Assembly: GCF_003202435.1 (NCBI RefSeq)
Contig: NZ_QJHK01000018.1
Location: forward strand, 27,226-91,225
Direction: 5' to 3'
Length of the DNA stretch: 64,000 nucleotides
Source of the DNA: Flavobacterium cheongpyeongense
Lineage (GTDB): Bacteria; Bacteroidota; Bacteroidia; Flavobacteriales; Flavobacteriaceae
Shown: in pieces, positions 42,845 to 52,405 of the stretch
Numbering within the stretch: the first letter of the stretch is position 1
Layout of the letters: the number at the start of each line of letters is the position of its first letter
Translations under genes and position numbers: made by a program
Notes under the pieces: model-generated
Databases searched by the model: none
The model's input: only the letters and a program-made list of their open reading frames with translations
What the model was told of the DNA's origin: nothing

Positions 42845-44353
42845 CTACATCCCCTTCAACTGCTCCAAATAATCCCTCTGATTCGAAAGCCTTGGTATCT
42901 TATGCTGTCCGCCTAATTTGTCTCTTTCCTTTAACCAATCATAAAATAAATTGTCTCGGGCAACATTAATCACCAAAGGATTTAACGTCATATTGTTGTA
43001 GCGTTTGGCTTCGTAATCAGAGTTTAAAGTTTGTAATGTTTCGTCCAGCACTTTTTGGAAGAGACCAACATCAGTAGGTTTTTGTTTGAATTCAATCATC
43101 CATTCGTGAGCGCCTTTTTCTTTGTCCTGCATAAAAATTGGAGCAACGGTATAATCAATCACTTCGGTTTGGGTGATTTTGCATGCTTTAGCAATCGCCT
43201 GATCAGTATTTTCGACCATTAATTCTTCACCAAAAACATTAATATGATGTTTGGTTCTTCCCGTAACCCTGATTCGGTACGGATTTAACGAAGTAAATCG
43301 AACGGTATCACCAATCAAATAACGCCATAATCCGGAATTGGTCGTAATAACGATAGCGTAGTTTTTATTTAGTTCTACATCGGCCAGACGAATTACTTTT
43401 TGGTTTGGCGTATCAAATGTATCCATCGGGATAAATTCGTAGAAGATTCCGTAATCGAGCATCAGCAATAAATCGCTCGAATTATTCAAATCCTGAATCG
43501 CAAAAAAGCCTTCGGAAGCATTATATATTTCGTAATATTTAAAATCCTTGCTTGGCAGGATTTTCTTGTACTGTTCTTTATACGGAGAAAAACTCACTCC
43601 ACCATGAAAATAAACTTCGAGATTTGGCCAAAGTTCCAGTAAATTTCCTTTTCCGGTATCTTCTAAAACCCTGTTCATCAAAACCAGCATCCATGAAGGA
43701 ACTCCGGCAAAACTGGTTACGTTTTCGGTTTTGGTTTCGTTTATGATGGCAGCAATTTTACTTTCCCATTCGGTCATCAGGGATGTTTTACTGCTTGGTG
43801 TACTGCTGAATTCGGCCCAAATGGGCATATTTTCTATCAGAATTGCTGATAAATCTCCGAAGAAAGTATTGTTGTTTTCGTAAATCTGGGAGCTTCCTCC
43901 TAAACGAAGACTTTTGCCTACAAACAGTTGCGAATCTTCGTTGTTATTTAAATACATACAAAGCAAATCTTTACTGCCTTTATAATGGCAATCTTCAAGA
44001 GCTTCGTTGCTTACAGGGATAAACTTGCTTTTAGCATTCGTAGTTCCGCTCGATTTGGCAAACCATTTTATTGGAGTTTCCCAAAAAACGCCTTGTTCTC
44101 CCTGACGTGTACGTTCAATTAAGGGTTGTAATTCTTCATATCCTGAAATTGGCACTCTTTCGGAAAAAGTTTTATAAGAATTTATAGAGGCAAAATCATA
44201 TTGTTTTCCAATAATCGTATTTTCTGAAGCCGTTAATAAATTATGCAGCAGTTCTTCCTGAACTTCGTTTGGGTATTTTAAAAAAAGTTCAATTTGATGT
44301 ATCCTTTGTTTGAGTACCCAGGAAGCAAACGAATTTATTATGGATATAGGCAT
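42845..44353 (-). CDS. GH3 auxin-responsive-promoter family protein (acyl-adenylating superfamily)
   Basis: This 502-residue protein matches the plant GH3-type amido synthetase fold found in many Bacteroidota. The phosphate-binding loop is SSGTTNAKSKFIPVS, the later adenylate motif is YNASEGFFAIQD, and the VTGRTKHHINVFGEEL motif marks the hinge. GH3 enzymes adenylate carboxylic acids and conjugate them to amino acids; the bacterial substrate is unknown. It is divergent from DUF2797. Confidence 0.9.
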   Translation of the reverse strand: MPISIINSFASWVLKQRIHQIELFLKYPNEVQEELLHNLLTASENTIIGKQYDFASINSYKTFSERVPISGYEELQPLIERTRQGEQGVFWETPIKWFAKSSGTTNAKSKFIPVSNEALEDCHYKGSKDLLCMYLNNNEDSQLFVGKSLRLGGSSQIYENNNTFFGDLSAILIENMPIWAEFSSTPSSKTSLMTEWESKIAAIINETKTENVTSFAGVPSWMLVLMNRVLEDTGKGNLLELWPNLEVYFHGGVSFSPYKEQYKKILPSKDFKYYEIYNASEGFFAIQDLNNSSDLLLMLDYGIFYEFIPMDTFDTPNQKVIRLADVELNKNYAIVITTNSGLWRYLIGDTVRFTSLNPYRIRVTGRTKHHINVFGEELMVENTDQAIAKACKITQTEVIDYTVAPIFMQDKEKGAHEWMIEFKQKPTDVGLFQKVLDETLQTLNSDYEAKRYNNMTLNPLVINVARDNLFYDWLKERDKLGGQHKIPRLSNQRDYLEQLKGM

Positions 44354-44547
44354 GAAGAAATTTTAGATTTTAGATTCCTGATCTTAGATTTTTGGTTATT
44401 GTTTTGTAAAAGCCAAAAATTTAAAATTTGAATATCGATATACAAATACTAACTTTGTCGTTGTATCAAAAATAGTGTTTTTTTACAAAAAACAATTTAT
44501 TTGGAACAAAGATTCCCTTTCATAAAATCAATTTTAAAATAGAAATC

Positions 44548-44586
44548 CTAATAATCTAAACTCTAATAATCTAAACTCTAATATCT
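44548..44586 (+). repeat. 15-base tandem repeat in the DUF2797 leader
   Basis: The unit CTAATAATCTAAACT occurs about 2.6 times in tandem, ending just before the DUF2797 ATG (44590). A related AATCTAA-rich pattern lies in the opposite leader, ahead of the GH3 gene (about 44360-44385). Confidence 0.75.
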
Positions 44587-44589
44587 CAA

Positions 44590-45384
44590 ATGCAATATCA
44601 AGGTGTACTTACAAAAATGCAAACTGAAATTGGTGACCCAATTCAATATTATTTGGTTTTTGAAGATAGTTTTATAAACATGAATCAGTTATTGAATAAG
44701 GAAATCGAAATTAATTTTGCAGGTTACCAATGTTTGAATTGCTGTAAAAAGAAAAAAATATTCCGTCAGGGATTTTGTTATGATTGTTTTTATTCAAGTC
44801 CGGCGGTGGGCGACTGGATCATGAGACCAGAACTGAGTACAGCACATTTAGGAATCGCAGATCGTGATTTAGAGTATGAACAAAAAGTTCAGTTACAGCC
44901 TCACATTGTGTATTTGGCCGTAGCAAGCGAAATAAAAGTGGGAGTGACCCGCAAAACACAAGTCCCAACCAGATGGATAGATCAGGGTGCGGGTCAGGCA
45001 ATTGCTGTTGTCGAAGTTCCAAACCGATATCTCGCAGGAGTTACTGAGGTTGCCTTAAAAAATCATTATACAGATAAAACCAATTGGCGAAAAATGCTTC
45101 AAAAACCAACACAGAATTTCGATTTAATTGCTGAAAAAGTTAAGATTGAAAGTCTGATTCCGGATGAAGCTAAGGAGTACTTTTATAGTGAAAAGAATGA
45201 TTTATTCGAGTTGAAGTATCCGGTTTTAAATTATCCTGCAAAAGTAGCAAGTTTAAATTTAGATAAAACACCATCATTTCAGGGAAAGCTGATTGGAATA
45301 AAAGGACAGTATTTAATTTTTGAAAACGGAACTGTTTTTAATGTCAGAGGTTCTGAAGGTTATGTTGTTACAATAAACGTCTAG
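44590..45384 (+). CDS. DUF2797 protein (zinc-ribbon plus GIY-YIG-like region)
   Basis: This 264-residue protein has a Cys cluster C-x2-CC ... C-x2-C (YQCLNCCKKKKIFRQGFCYDC, residues about 46-68, quoted in parts as CLNCC and FCYDC), a likely zinc site. A central domain (HIVYLAVASEIKVGVTRKTQ then PTRWIDQGAGQ) resembles the GIY-YIG nuclease core in its Y-x-A and K-V-G-x-T-R spacing, though this is inference. A C-terminal beta-rich part follows. The function of DUF2797 is unknown. Confidence 0.85.
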   Translation: MQYQGVLTKMQTEIGDPIQYYLVFEDSFINMNQLLNKEIEINFAGYQCLNCCKKKKIFRQGFCYDCFYSSPAVGDWIMRPELSTAHLGIADRDLEYEQKVQLQPHIVYLAVASEIKVGVTRKTQVPTRWIDQGAGQAIAVVEVPNRYLAGVTEVALKNHYTDKTNWRKMLQKPTQNFDLIAEKVKIESLIPDEAKEYFYSEKNDLFELKYPVLNYPAKVASLNLDKTPSFQGKLIGIKGQYLIFENGTVFNVRGSEGYVVTINV

Positions 45385-45622
45385 TATAATTGATGCCTCG
45401 TCTGCTATAATTAGGAACCCGTATATGTTTTTTTTTAAGACAAAAAAAACCTTGTATTTTTAAAACTCTTTTAAGTTAAAGGTGTGAATAATAATACATT
45501 ACCGTTACAATTTTATAATAATTATTTATTGATAAAGTTTAATTTTAAAAGAATGTAAGAATTAGTTTTGTGTTTTACAGAAAAAGTTCTTTTAAATAAT
45601 ATATCAACTTAATTATTATAAA

Positions 45623-46702
45623 ATGGGAGTTCTAGGTAAAGTAAATAATCTCAGACGCACCCTGATGCGAACTCTGACAAGAAACATCGGAAAATCAAAT
45701 GCTGAACAAGGCATTATTCTGGTAAACAAAAACGAAATCAAAAGAATTTTAATTTGCAGGCCAAATGCAAGGCTGGGAAATCTTTTATTGATTACGCCTT
45801 TTGTTCAGGAATTGGAAGAAATGTTTCCAAATTGTAAAATTGATTTGTTTGTAAAAGGGTTTTTAGCTCCGGTTATTTTTGAAAATTATGATTCAGTAGA
45901 CAGAATAATCGAATTGCCCAAAAAGCCTTTCAATAATTTATTTAAATATTTTGCTGTCTGGGTTTCTTTAAAAAAGTACAAGTATGATATTGCCATAAAT
46001 GTAGACCAGGGTTCTTCATCTGGCAGGCTTGGGGTAAAATTCTCAAATTCAAAATTTAGGTTTTTTGGTGATTTGCCTTTTTCGGTTAATTTATATTATG
46101 GAGATTATGCCCATATTGCCAAATATCCTATTTATCATTTTCGGGATTATGTTACCAGACTAGGCTTGGAGAAAAGAGAAAATCACATTCCTTCCTTAGA
46201 GCTAAAATTAACTCCTTCAGAAATTATGGAAGGCAGGAAAACAGTAAGAGGCCTTGTCAATAATTATAAAAAAACAATTTGCTTGTTTACATATGCAACA
46301 GGAGCAAAATGTTTATCGGAATCCTGGTGGCAAGATTTTTATACAAATCTGACATCCCGATACGAAAATTATAATATCATTGAAGTTTTGCCAATAGAGA
46401 ATGTTTCTCAGATTGGTTTTAAAGCACCAACATTTTATAGCAAGGACATTCGTGAAATAGGAGCGGTAATCGCAAACGCCGATTTGTTTATAGGAGCAGA
46501 TAGCGGAATTATGCATTTAGCAAGCGCTGTTCAGACACCAACAGTAGGGCTGTTTTCGGTTTCAAACTTAAAAAAATATGAACCCTACGATAATAACAGC
46601 ATTGGGATTAATGTGAATAATTTTTCTGAAAGAGATTATTTTAAAATTTTCAATACCATCTTAGATAACGGTAAATCGGGTATGTATCCTAAAGCAATTT
46701 AA
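45623..46702 (+). CDS. Glycosyltransferase family 9 protein
   Basis: This 359-residue protein has the GT9 (heptosyltransferase-like) layout: N-terminal Rossmann motif LICRPNARLGNLLLITPFVQ and the nucleotide-sugar site LFIGADSGIMHLASAVQTPTVGLFS near residues 290-315. GT9 enzymes add heptose or related sugars to LPS core. The gene is alone between a 238-base spacer without clear genes and a bidirectional terminator, and the acceptor is unknown. Confidence 0.9.
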   Translation: MGVLGKVNNLRRTLMRTLTRNIGKSNAEQGIILVNKNEIKRILICRPNARLGNLLLITPFVQELEEMFPNCKIDLFVKGFLAPVIFENYDSVDRIIELPKKPFNNLFKYFAVWVSLKKYKYDIAINVDQGSSSGRLGVKFSNSKFRFFGDLPFSVNLYYGDYAHIAKYPIYHFRDYVTRLGLEKRENHIPSLELKLTPSEIMEGRKTVRGLVNNYKKTICLFTYATGAKCLSESWWQDFYTNLTSRYENYNIIEVLPIENVSQIGFKAPTFYSKDIREIGAVIANADLFIGADSGIMHLASAVQTPTVGLFSVSNLKKYEPYDNNSIGINVNNFSERDYFKIFNTILDNGKSGMYPKAI

Positions 46703-46720
46703 AAATAAAGGTTTAAAATT

Positions 46721-46754
46721 AAAAAAGGTCAATCGGGTAGATTGACCTTTTTGT
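46721..46754. terminator. Bidirectional terminator between GT9 and asmA-like gene
   Basis: AAAAAAGGTCAAT pairs with ATTGACCTTTTT around a 7-base loop; it has A and T tracts on both sides and serves both converging genes. Confidence 0.85.
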
Positions 46755-46760
46755 TGGTTG

Positions 46761-49391
46761 CTATTTTTTCTTCTTAAATAAGCCATTCAATAAATCGCTG
46801 GCTTTAGCTTTGACTTCCTCATTGGTTTTTGCCTTATTTTCAGTGGCCGTTTTTGTAGTATCTTTCGACTTGGTGTTTTTATTGAGTAAATCGGTAAGGG
46901 CAGAAGCACCTTTTTTGGTTAATTTTTCTTTTTGTTGTTTTATGACCTGAGAAGTAAGATTACTTACTGCTGTTTTGGTATCTAAGGCAATTTTAGGTTT
47001 TGAGAAATTACCAGTAATCATTCCGGAAACAGGTATGTTTTCTAACTTCGCAGCATCTTCAGGAGATAATTTGGCAAGAAATGCATTGGCCTCAGTGCCT
47101 AGATATTTTGCAGGAACATCCATTTTTATGTTGTAGCTCATTGTTTGATCAAAACCATGAGATCCGCCAACGTTAATTTTAATGTCCTGGTATTTAATGT
47201 CGAATGGTTTGATATTTACTTTTCCGTCATCAAAAGTCAGGGCCATTTTTAAATCGTTTAAGTTCAGTTTATTTACATCGATAAATTTAACATTCGAACT
47301 CAAACTGTTTAATAAGGTTGAATTTTTTGGGTTAACCGTAGTCGAAAGCAGTTGCCCTAATAAATCACCTGAAATCGATTTTAAGTCAGGTGTTAATTCA
47401 TTGGCATCCAGATTTCCGTTTAATTTAATAGTTGAATTTAATTTTCCGTTAATGATTCCAGCGATAGGTGCAATTTTTTTCATCATATCTAATTGCGTAA
47501 AAGTCTGTGCAATATCAACCTGGTTGAAGCCTAAATTCATGTCGAAAGTCGGAACTTTTGCTTTTGTAGAAACAGCTCCTGTAAGGCCAATAGTTCCTCC
47601 AAAAATTGATGTCCTGAAGTTTTCTAAAGTCGCTTTCTCATCCTTTATGATTAATTTTCCTGAAACAGCTGTCAATTTTAAATTATCGTATAAAACCGTG
47701 TTTGCCTTTGCATTTAAAGTACAATTTAAAAATCCTGGGATTTTCATCGCTTCTGCTGGTTTAGTGGCTGTTTTTGTTCCGGTTTGTGCCTCGCCGCTTG
47801 CAGTTGTGGTTTTTGCAGGTTCACCTGAAGTCATAAAATCATCAACAGCCAGCTGGTTTGAACTCATATTGAAATTTCCTTTCAGTTCTTGTTTTTTGAA
47901 CATAAAACCGTAGAAATTCTCCAAAACTCCGTTAATGGCAATATCACTTTTGCCTGTGGTAGCGTTAAATTGTTTTAAGTTAATTTTGCTTGGGTTAAAC
48001 TCAACCAAAGCAGTGCTGATATTCATCGATTTATTATTCTCATCCGTATATTTGAACCCTGACAAACTGATTGTACCGGCATTTTTAATGTTTTGGTACT
48101 GGCTTTTTTCTACCGAAGCCATGTCAAAATTAGTCGTTACATCAGCTTTCAAAATACCTGCTAACGGCTTATCTAATTTAACCGGATATGCTTTTGAAAG
48201 ATTTGCAAGGTTGATAGTTCCTTTTAAGGCTGCATCAACAATTGGGTTCACAGTTACATTTTTTACATTGGCTTTAGCACTAAAAACATCCTGATCGATT
48301 TTAAAAGAAAGCTTGTCCAGATTTACATAAGTGTCATTTAAAATACCGGTTTCATTGATGATTTTAGTGTCAATTACAATATTCTGAACTGATTTCGGTA
48401 AGTTAGGATACTGGAAAGAAGAGTTGCTCGATGCAATTGCAATGTTGAATTTAGGAACGGTTGTATCTGTTAGTTCTCCTTTTGCAAAACCAACAATAGT
48501 AAAATCCCCGGTTGTTTTTACACCTTCCAGACTTGAAGCATAAGCCGAAGGAATCAATCCTAAGAAGTTTGTAAACGATGAGGTTGGGGTTTTAAATTTC
48601 AAATCATAAATCTGAGCTTTTTCAGCCATCTGAATGAATCCGTCAAATTCTAAAGGCAGTTGATTAATTAAGGCTTTATTTTCTTTAAAGGTATATTTAC
48701 TTTTCTCTAAATCAATTCCTAAAACAGCGTCCAGAGTTAATTTTACATTTTTAAGGTAATTCATTTTATCCATGTCCAAAGAAACGCGGGCTGTCGATTT
48801 TGTAGTTAAATCAAGTTTTGAATTCGTAAAATCTCCTGTACCTTCATGATTCAGGCTGTCAATTACCATCTTAACTTTTGAACCCTGATCGATATACCTG
48901 AAAGTGAAATTCTCAATTTTATAATTCTGAATTTTTAAAGAAAGCGGTTCACTCTTTTTGTCCTCTTTTTCGGTTTCTTTTTTGTCTTTTAGAGCAATGT
49001 CAAAGTTTCCAACTCCGTCCTTGTTAAAAATAATATTGATTAAACCATTTTCAGAACTGATTCCCTCAATGCTAAGAGGTTCTTCTTTTCCTTTAAAAAG
49101 TTCCCTGATACTCATTTTCAAATTCAGTTCACCAAGCGAAACCAAAGTATCTCCTTCAAACGGAGCCTTGTTGATAATAACCAGTTTTTCAATCGAAACA
49201 TTGGCATTTGGAAAATTTTTAAACAAACTTAAATCAGCTTCGGCAAAACTAACTTTTGCATCGACGTTTTCGTTGATTGCATCAGCAATTTTAGCTTTTA
49301 TCTGATCTTTAAATAAATAAGGAATTGCAAACAAAGCCACAATAAACACTGCCAATACAATAGCAGTTATTTTTAAAATTTTCTTTAACAT
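46761..49391 (-). CDS. AsmA-family protein
   Basis: This 876-residue protein has an N-terminal membrane anchor (residues 5-28) and a very long periplasmic beta-rich region. The opening AKIADAINENVDAKVSFAEADLSLF and FPNANVSIEKLVI is typical of AsmA (quoted as SFAEADLSLFKNFPNA). The C-terminal third has an AsmA-like repeat (IAGIINGKLNSTIKLNGNLD), with a lysine-rich tail. AsmA-like proteins are thought to form lipid-transport bridges to the outer membrane. It is monocistronic. Confidence 0.92.
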   Translation of the reverse strand: MLKKILKITAIVLAVFIVALFAIPYLFKDQIKAKIADAINENVDAKVSFAEADLSLFKNFPNANVSIEKLVIINKAPFEGDTLVSLGELNLKMSIRELFKGKEEPLSIEGISSENGLINIIFNKDGVGNFDIALKDKKETEKEDKKSEPLSLKIQNYKIENFTFRYIDQGSKVKMVIDSLNHEGTGDFTNSKLDLTTKSTARVSLDMDKMNYLKNVKLTLDAVLGIDLEKSKYTFKENKALINQLPLEFDGFIQMAEKAQIYDLKFKTPTSSFTNFLGLIPSAYASSLEGVKTTGDFTIVGFAKGELTDTTVPKFNIAIASSNSSFQYPNLPKSVQNIVIDTKIINETGILNDTYVNLDKLSFKIDQDVFSAKANVKNVTVNPIVDAALKGTINLANLSKAYPVKLDKPLAGILKADVTTNFDMASVEKSQYQNIKNAGTISLSGFKYTDENNKSMNISTALVEFNPSKINLKQFNATTGKSDIAINGVLENFYGFMFKKQELKGNFNMSSNQLAVDDFMTSGEPAKTTTASGEAQTGTKTATKPAEAMKIPGFLNCTLNAKANTVLYDNLKLTAVSGKLIIKDEKATLENFRTSIFGGTIGLTGAVSTKAKVPTFDMNLGFNQVDIAQTFTQLDMMKKIAPIAGIINGKLNSTIKLNGNLDANELTPDLKSISGDLLGQLLSTTVNPKNSTLLNSLSSNVKFIDVNKLNLNDLKMALTFDDGKVNIKPFDIKYQDIKINVGGSHGFDQTMSYNIKMDVPAKYLGTEANAFLAKLSPEDAAKLENIPVSGMITGNFSKPKIALDTKTAVSNLTSQVIKQQKEKLTKKGASALTDLLNKNTKSKDTTKTATENKAKTNEEVKAKASDLLNGLFKKKK

Positions 49392-49505
49392 ATAAATTCG
49401 ATTTGAGGGTTTAACATAATCATCTCGTACAAAAATAGTTTTTTTGATGAAGAGTTCAGATTAATTATGTATTTAAAAGCAGCAAGAATCGTTCCTGATT
49501 TAAAT

Positions 49506-49541
49506 AAAAAATCCGTTTGAGTTTATTATTTCAAACGGATT
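49506..49541 (-). terminator. Rho-independent terminator after the hydrolase gene
   Basis: AATCCGTTTGA pairs with TCAAACGGATT, with a T tract on the minus-strand side (AAAAAA on plus). Confidence 0.8.
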
Positions 49542-49558
49542 CAATTTAATTTTTATTG

Positions 49559-50506
49559 TTATTTCTGAATAAAGGAAACTATTTTAGAAATTAGTTTCTC
49601 AGAAATCGGAAGGTTTTCATTATTATAGCTTTCTAAATTAGCCTGCTGGTCGCCTTCAATAACTTTCAGGATATGATTCATTTTATCAATAATCAGTAAT
49701 TCAGAATTTGTACTTGCTTTGGATAAATTTTCAGCATCCTGAACTGTTACCTGTAAGTCTTTACTACCTTGAAGAATCAAAATGGGAACCATAAGTTTCT
49801 TTATTTCTGTCTGCGGATTGTATTTGAACCAGGAAATTAAATAAGGCTGAACGCTGGGCCTGAAAAGAGCATTAAGCATAGGGTCAACATTTTTTACCGT
49901 TTTACCGCTTTTTAAACTGTCAATAATAGGAAAGGTCATCTCTTCAATTTGCTTCATCGATTTAGCAGAAATCTGAGATTTTAAAATTTTATCAGCTGAA
50001 TCTCCGGCTCCGGCAATTGAAATAAATTTGTCTGCTTTTCCTCCGGCAATCATTCCTATTAATGATCCTTCACTATGTCCGATTACGATTATTTCAGAGA
50101 AACGTTTATCCTGTTTTAGCAAGTTAATCCAGCTTTTGACATCCTCTGTATAATTTTCAAAAACCAGTTCTCTTTCTGATACGGCAGATCCTTTGCTCTC
50201 GCCAATTCCTCTTTTATCAAAACGTAATGATGCAATTCCGTTTTTTGCCAAAGCTTCCGCCAGCATTTTTAACGAATTGTTTTTCATCATCGGATTGTTC
50301 CCGTTTCGGTCTGTTGGCCCTGAACCCGAAATGATTAAGGCAACTGGATATTTTTTGGGTAAATCGGGTGTTGTCAGTGTACCGTAAAGCTGATCGGTAT
50401 TGATTTTTAAAATAATTGGTGATTCCTTAAATATGATTTCTGTTTTATCCTGAGCATTCACAAAGCTTAGAATAAAAACGGTTAAAAGAAGGATTATCTT
50501 ATTCAT
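49559..50506 (-). CDS. Exported alpha/beta hydrolase
   Basis: This 315-residue protein has a signal peptide (MNKIILLLTVFILSFVNAQ) and a serine-hydrolase fold: oxyanion region LIISGSGPTDRNGNN, FDKRGIGES, nucleophile Ser in GHSEGSLIG, and a late acid region LQGSKDLQVT with a C-terminal His (MNHILK). It resembles the YqiA/alpha-beta lipase-like group in Bacteroidota. Substrate is unknown. Its start is 6 bases after the sppA stop, so the two form an operon. Confidence 0.9.
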   Translation of the reverse strand: MNKIILLLTVFILSFVNAQDKTEIIFKESPIILKINTDQLYGTLTTPDLPKKYPVALIISGSGPTDRNGNNPMMKNNSLKMLAEALAKNGIASLRFDKRGIGESKGSAVSERELVFENYTEDVKSWINLLKQDKRFSEIIVIGHSEGSLIGMIAGGKADKFISIAGAGDSADKILKSQISAKSMKQIEEMTFPIIDSLKSGKTVKNVDPMLNALFRPSVQPYLISWFKYNPQTEIKKLMVPILILQGSKDLQVTVQDAENLSKASTNSELLIIDKMNHILKVIEGDQQANLESYNNENLPISEKLISKIVSFIQK

Positions 50507-50512
50507 TCTAAA

Positions 50513-52270
50513 TTATTTAATATTGATACTGTACGGCATTATGGCCTGTGCTCCTTTTAACTTTTGAAGCTTTTTGATGTGTTCGATAAGTAGATAATTT
50601 TCTTCTCCAATTTCTTCTTTTATGAAAGCTTCTTTTGACTGTGCGAAAGGGAGGCCAGACAAAAGATCATTAAAGCTTTTCTCATATTCAGGATAATTTT
50701 GTGTACTGTACGATTTTATTTTGGCCATTTTAGCTGCTTCAGCTATAGCGTCATTCAGCCCTCCAATTTTATCTACCAGACCAACTTTTAAAGCTTCAGA
50801 ACCTGACCATACGCGTCCCTGTCCAATGGCATCTACTTCTGCAAAAGTCATTTTTCTGCCTTCTGCAACGTGGGTCACAAAAGTCTTGTAAATATGTTCA
50901 ACGCTCTCTAGTGTAAAAGCTTTGAATTTTTCGTCAACAGGAACAAAAGGGCTGTAATTTGCAGAGTTTTCGTGTGTTTTTACCTGTTCTGAATTGATGC
51001 CTAATTTGTTTGCCAATGTACTGAAATTTGGTAGAACCCCAAAAACCCCAATGGAACCCGTAATCGTATTCTTCTCGGCAAAAATTTTGTTAGCATTACA
51101 AGCAATATAATAACCGCCAGATGCGGCATAATTACCCATCGAAACGACAACAGGTTTAACTTTTTTGGTAATTTCGATTTCTCTCCAGATTAAATCAGAG
51201 GTAAGTGCACTTCCGCCAGGGCTGTCTATCCTTAAAACAATGGCTTTGACATCCTCATTTTTTCTGGCTTCCTGCAAAGAACGTCGCATAGAACCTTCAC
51301 CAATTTGATTCACGTCTCCTTCTCCGCTTCCAATTTCGCCCTGAGCATAAATAATTGCAATCTCATCAGTGGCTGTATTTGCCAGAGCGGTAGTGATATA
51401 ATTTTGTGTATAATCTGAAATCGAAATTTTGTTATAATCCTCATCAACGTTTACTTTCAAAGCTTTTTTGATGGCATTGTGATAGACATCTTCATAGGCC
51501 ACTATGTCAATCAGGTGTTGCGACTTTGCCATTTCAGGAGTTCTTGCAAGCAATCCGTTTGCAATTTCGTTTACTTTAGCAAGCGGAATATTTCGGCTTT
51601 TTGAAATGTCATTGGATACAGTCTCCCAAATAGAATTTAAAAGTGCTGTTATTTGTTCTCTGTTGGCATCGCTCATTTTGTTTTCAAGGAAAGGTTCAAC
51701 GGCACTTTTGTATTTTCCATGGCGGATCACTTCCATGTGGATGCCTGATTTTTCCTGAAAATCTTTAAAAAACATCACTTCCGAAGAGAGTCCTTTAAAG
51801 TCCATATCTCCGGCAGGATTGAGGTAAATAGTATTCGCAACCGAGTTTAAATAATATTCTTTTTGTGAAAAGGTGTTGGCATAAGCCCAGACGAATTTTC
51901 CTGATTTTTTGAAGCTTTCCAGCGCATTTCTTAAATCTTTATATTGTGCCAGTCCTAAAGAAGATTCATCATTTAATATAGAGATTCCTTTGATGTTGTC
52001 ATCGGTTTTTGCGGCTTCAATAGCATTGATTACATCGGTTAAACCAATTTTTCCATCTTTTGAGAATTGTGTTACCCAGGGATCTGTAAATTTTCCTGCG
52101 TAATCATTATTAATTTCTTTTAGATCTAATTCAATAACAGAGTCTGCTTTGACAGAAACGCTTTCGTCGTCTCCAAAAATAGTGCCTATGAGGATTACAC
52201 CAAAAAAGAACAGCATTATAAAAACAAAAATACCAATCACTGTGGCAAGTACATTTCCTAGAAATTTCAT
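50513..52270 (-). CDS. sppA: Signal peptide peptidase SppA (long form)
   Basis: This 585-residue membrane serine protease degrades signal peptides and membrane fragments. After one N-terminal membrane helix (about 10-31) it has two S49 domains. The catalytic dyad is split between them: Lys188 in GKYKSAVEPF and Ser384 in NYAASGGYYIA. The length is that of the E. coli-type long SppA. The stop is 6 bases before the hydrolase. Confidence 0.95.
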   Translation of the reverse strand: MKFLGNVLATVIGIFVFIMLFFFGVILIGTIFGDDESVSVKADSVIELDLKEINNDYAGKFTDPWVTQFSKDGKIGLTDVINAIEAAKTDDNIKGISILNDESSLGLAQYKDLRNALESFKKSGKFVWAYANTFSQKEYYLNSVANTIYLNPAGDMDFKGLSSEVMFFKDFQEKSGIHMEVIRHGKYKSAVEPFLENKMSDANREQITALLNSIWETVSNDISKSRNIPLAKVNEIANGLLARTPEMAKSQHLIDIVAYEDVYHNAIKKALKVNVDEDYNKISISDYTQNYITTALANTATDEIAIIYAQGEIGSGEGDVNQIGEGSMRRSLQEARKNEDVKAIVLRIDSPGGSALTSDLIWREIEITKKVKPVVVSMGNYAASGGYYIACNANKIFAEKNTITGSIGVFGVLPNFSTLANKLGINSEQVKTHENSANYSPFVPVDEKFKAFTLESVEHIYKTFVTHVAEGRKMTFAEVDAIGQGRVWSGSEALKVGLVDKIGGLNDAIAEAAKMAKIKSYSTQNYPEYEKSFNDLLSGLPFAQSKEAFIKEEIGEENYLLIEHIKKLQKLKGAQAIMPYSINIK

Positions 52271-52365
52271 AAATATATTTTTTTAATAAGTAGCTAAAAT
52301 AGAAGGTTTGTTACAAATTTTAACAAAAAAAACAATTTCATTTTAAAGCCCTTATTACAAATATA

Positions 52366-52397
52366 TTGCTAATTCTAAAATAGTTTTAGTTAATTTG
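52366..52397 (+). promoter_or_regulatory. Possible promoter of the folK-dNK gene
   Basis: TTG at 52366 and TTAATTTG at 52390-52397 are separated by 21 bases. The -7 element is one position off TAnnTTTG. If used, the leader before the ATG at 52406 would be only a few bases. Confidence 0.4.
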
Positions 52398-52405
52398 CAC
52401 TAATT

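Noticed and set aside
47182..47913. Long plus-strand ORF (243 codons) opposite the AsmA-like gene
   Set aside because: It is the antisense shadow of a well-supported gene; its product is Phe/Val/Ser-rich with no recognisable domain.
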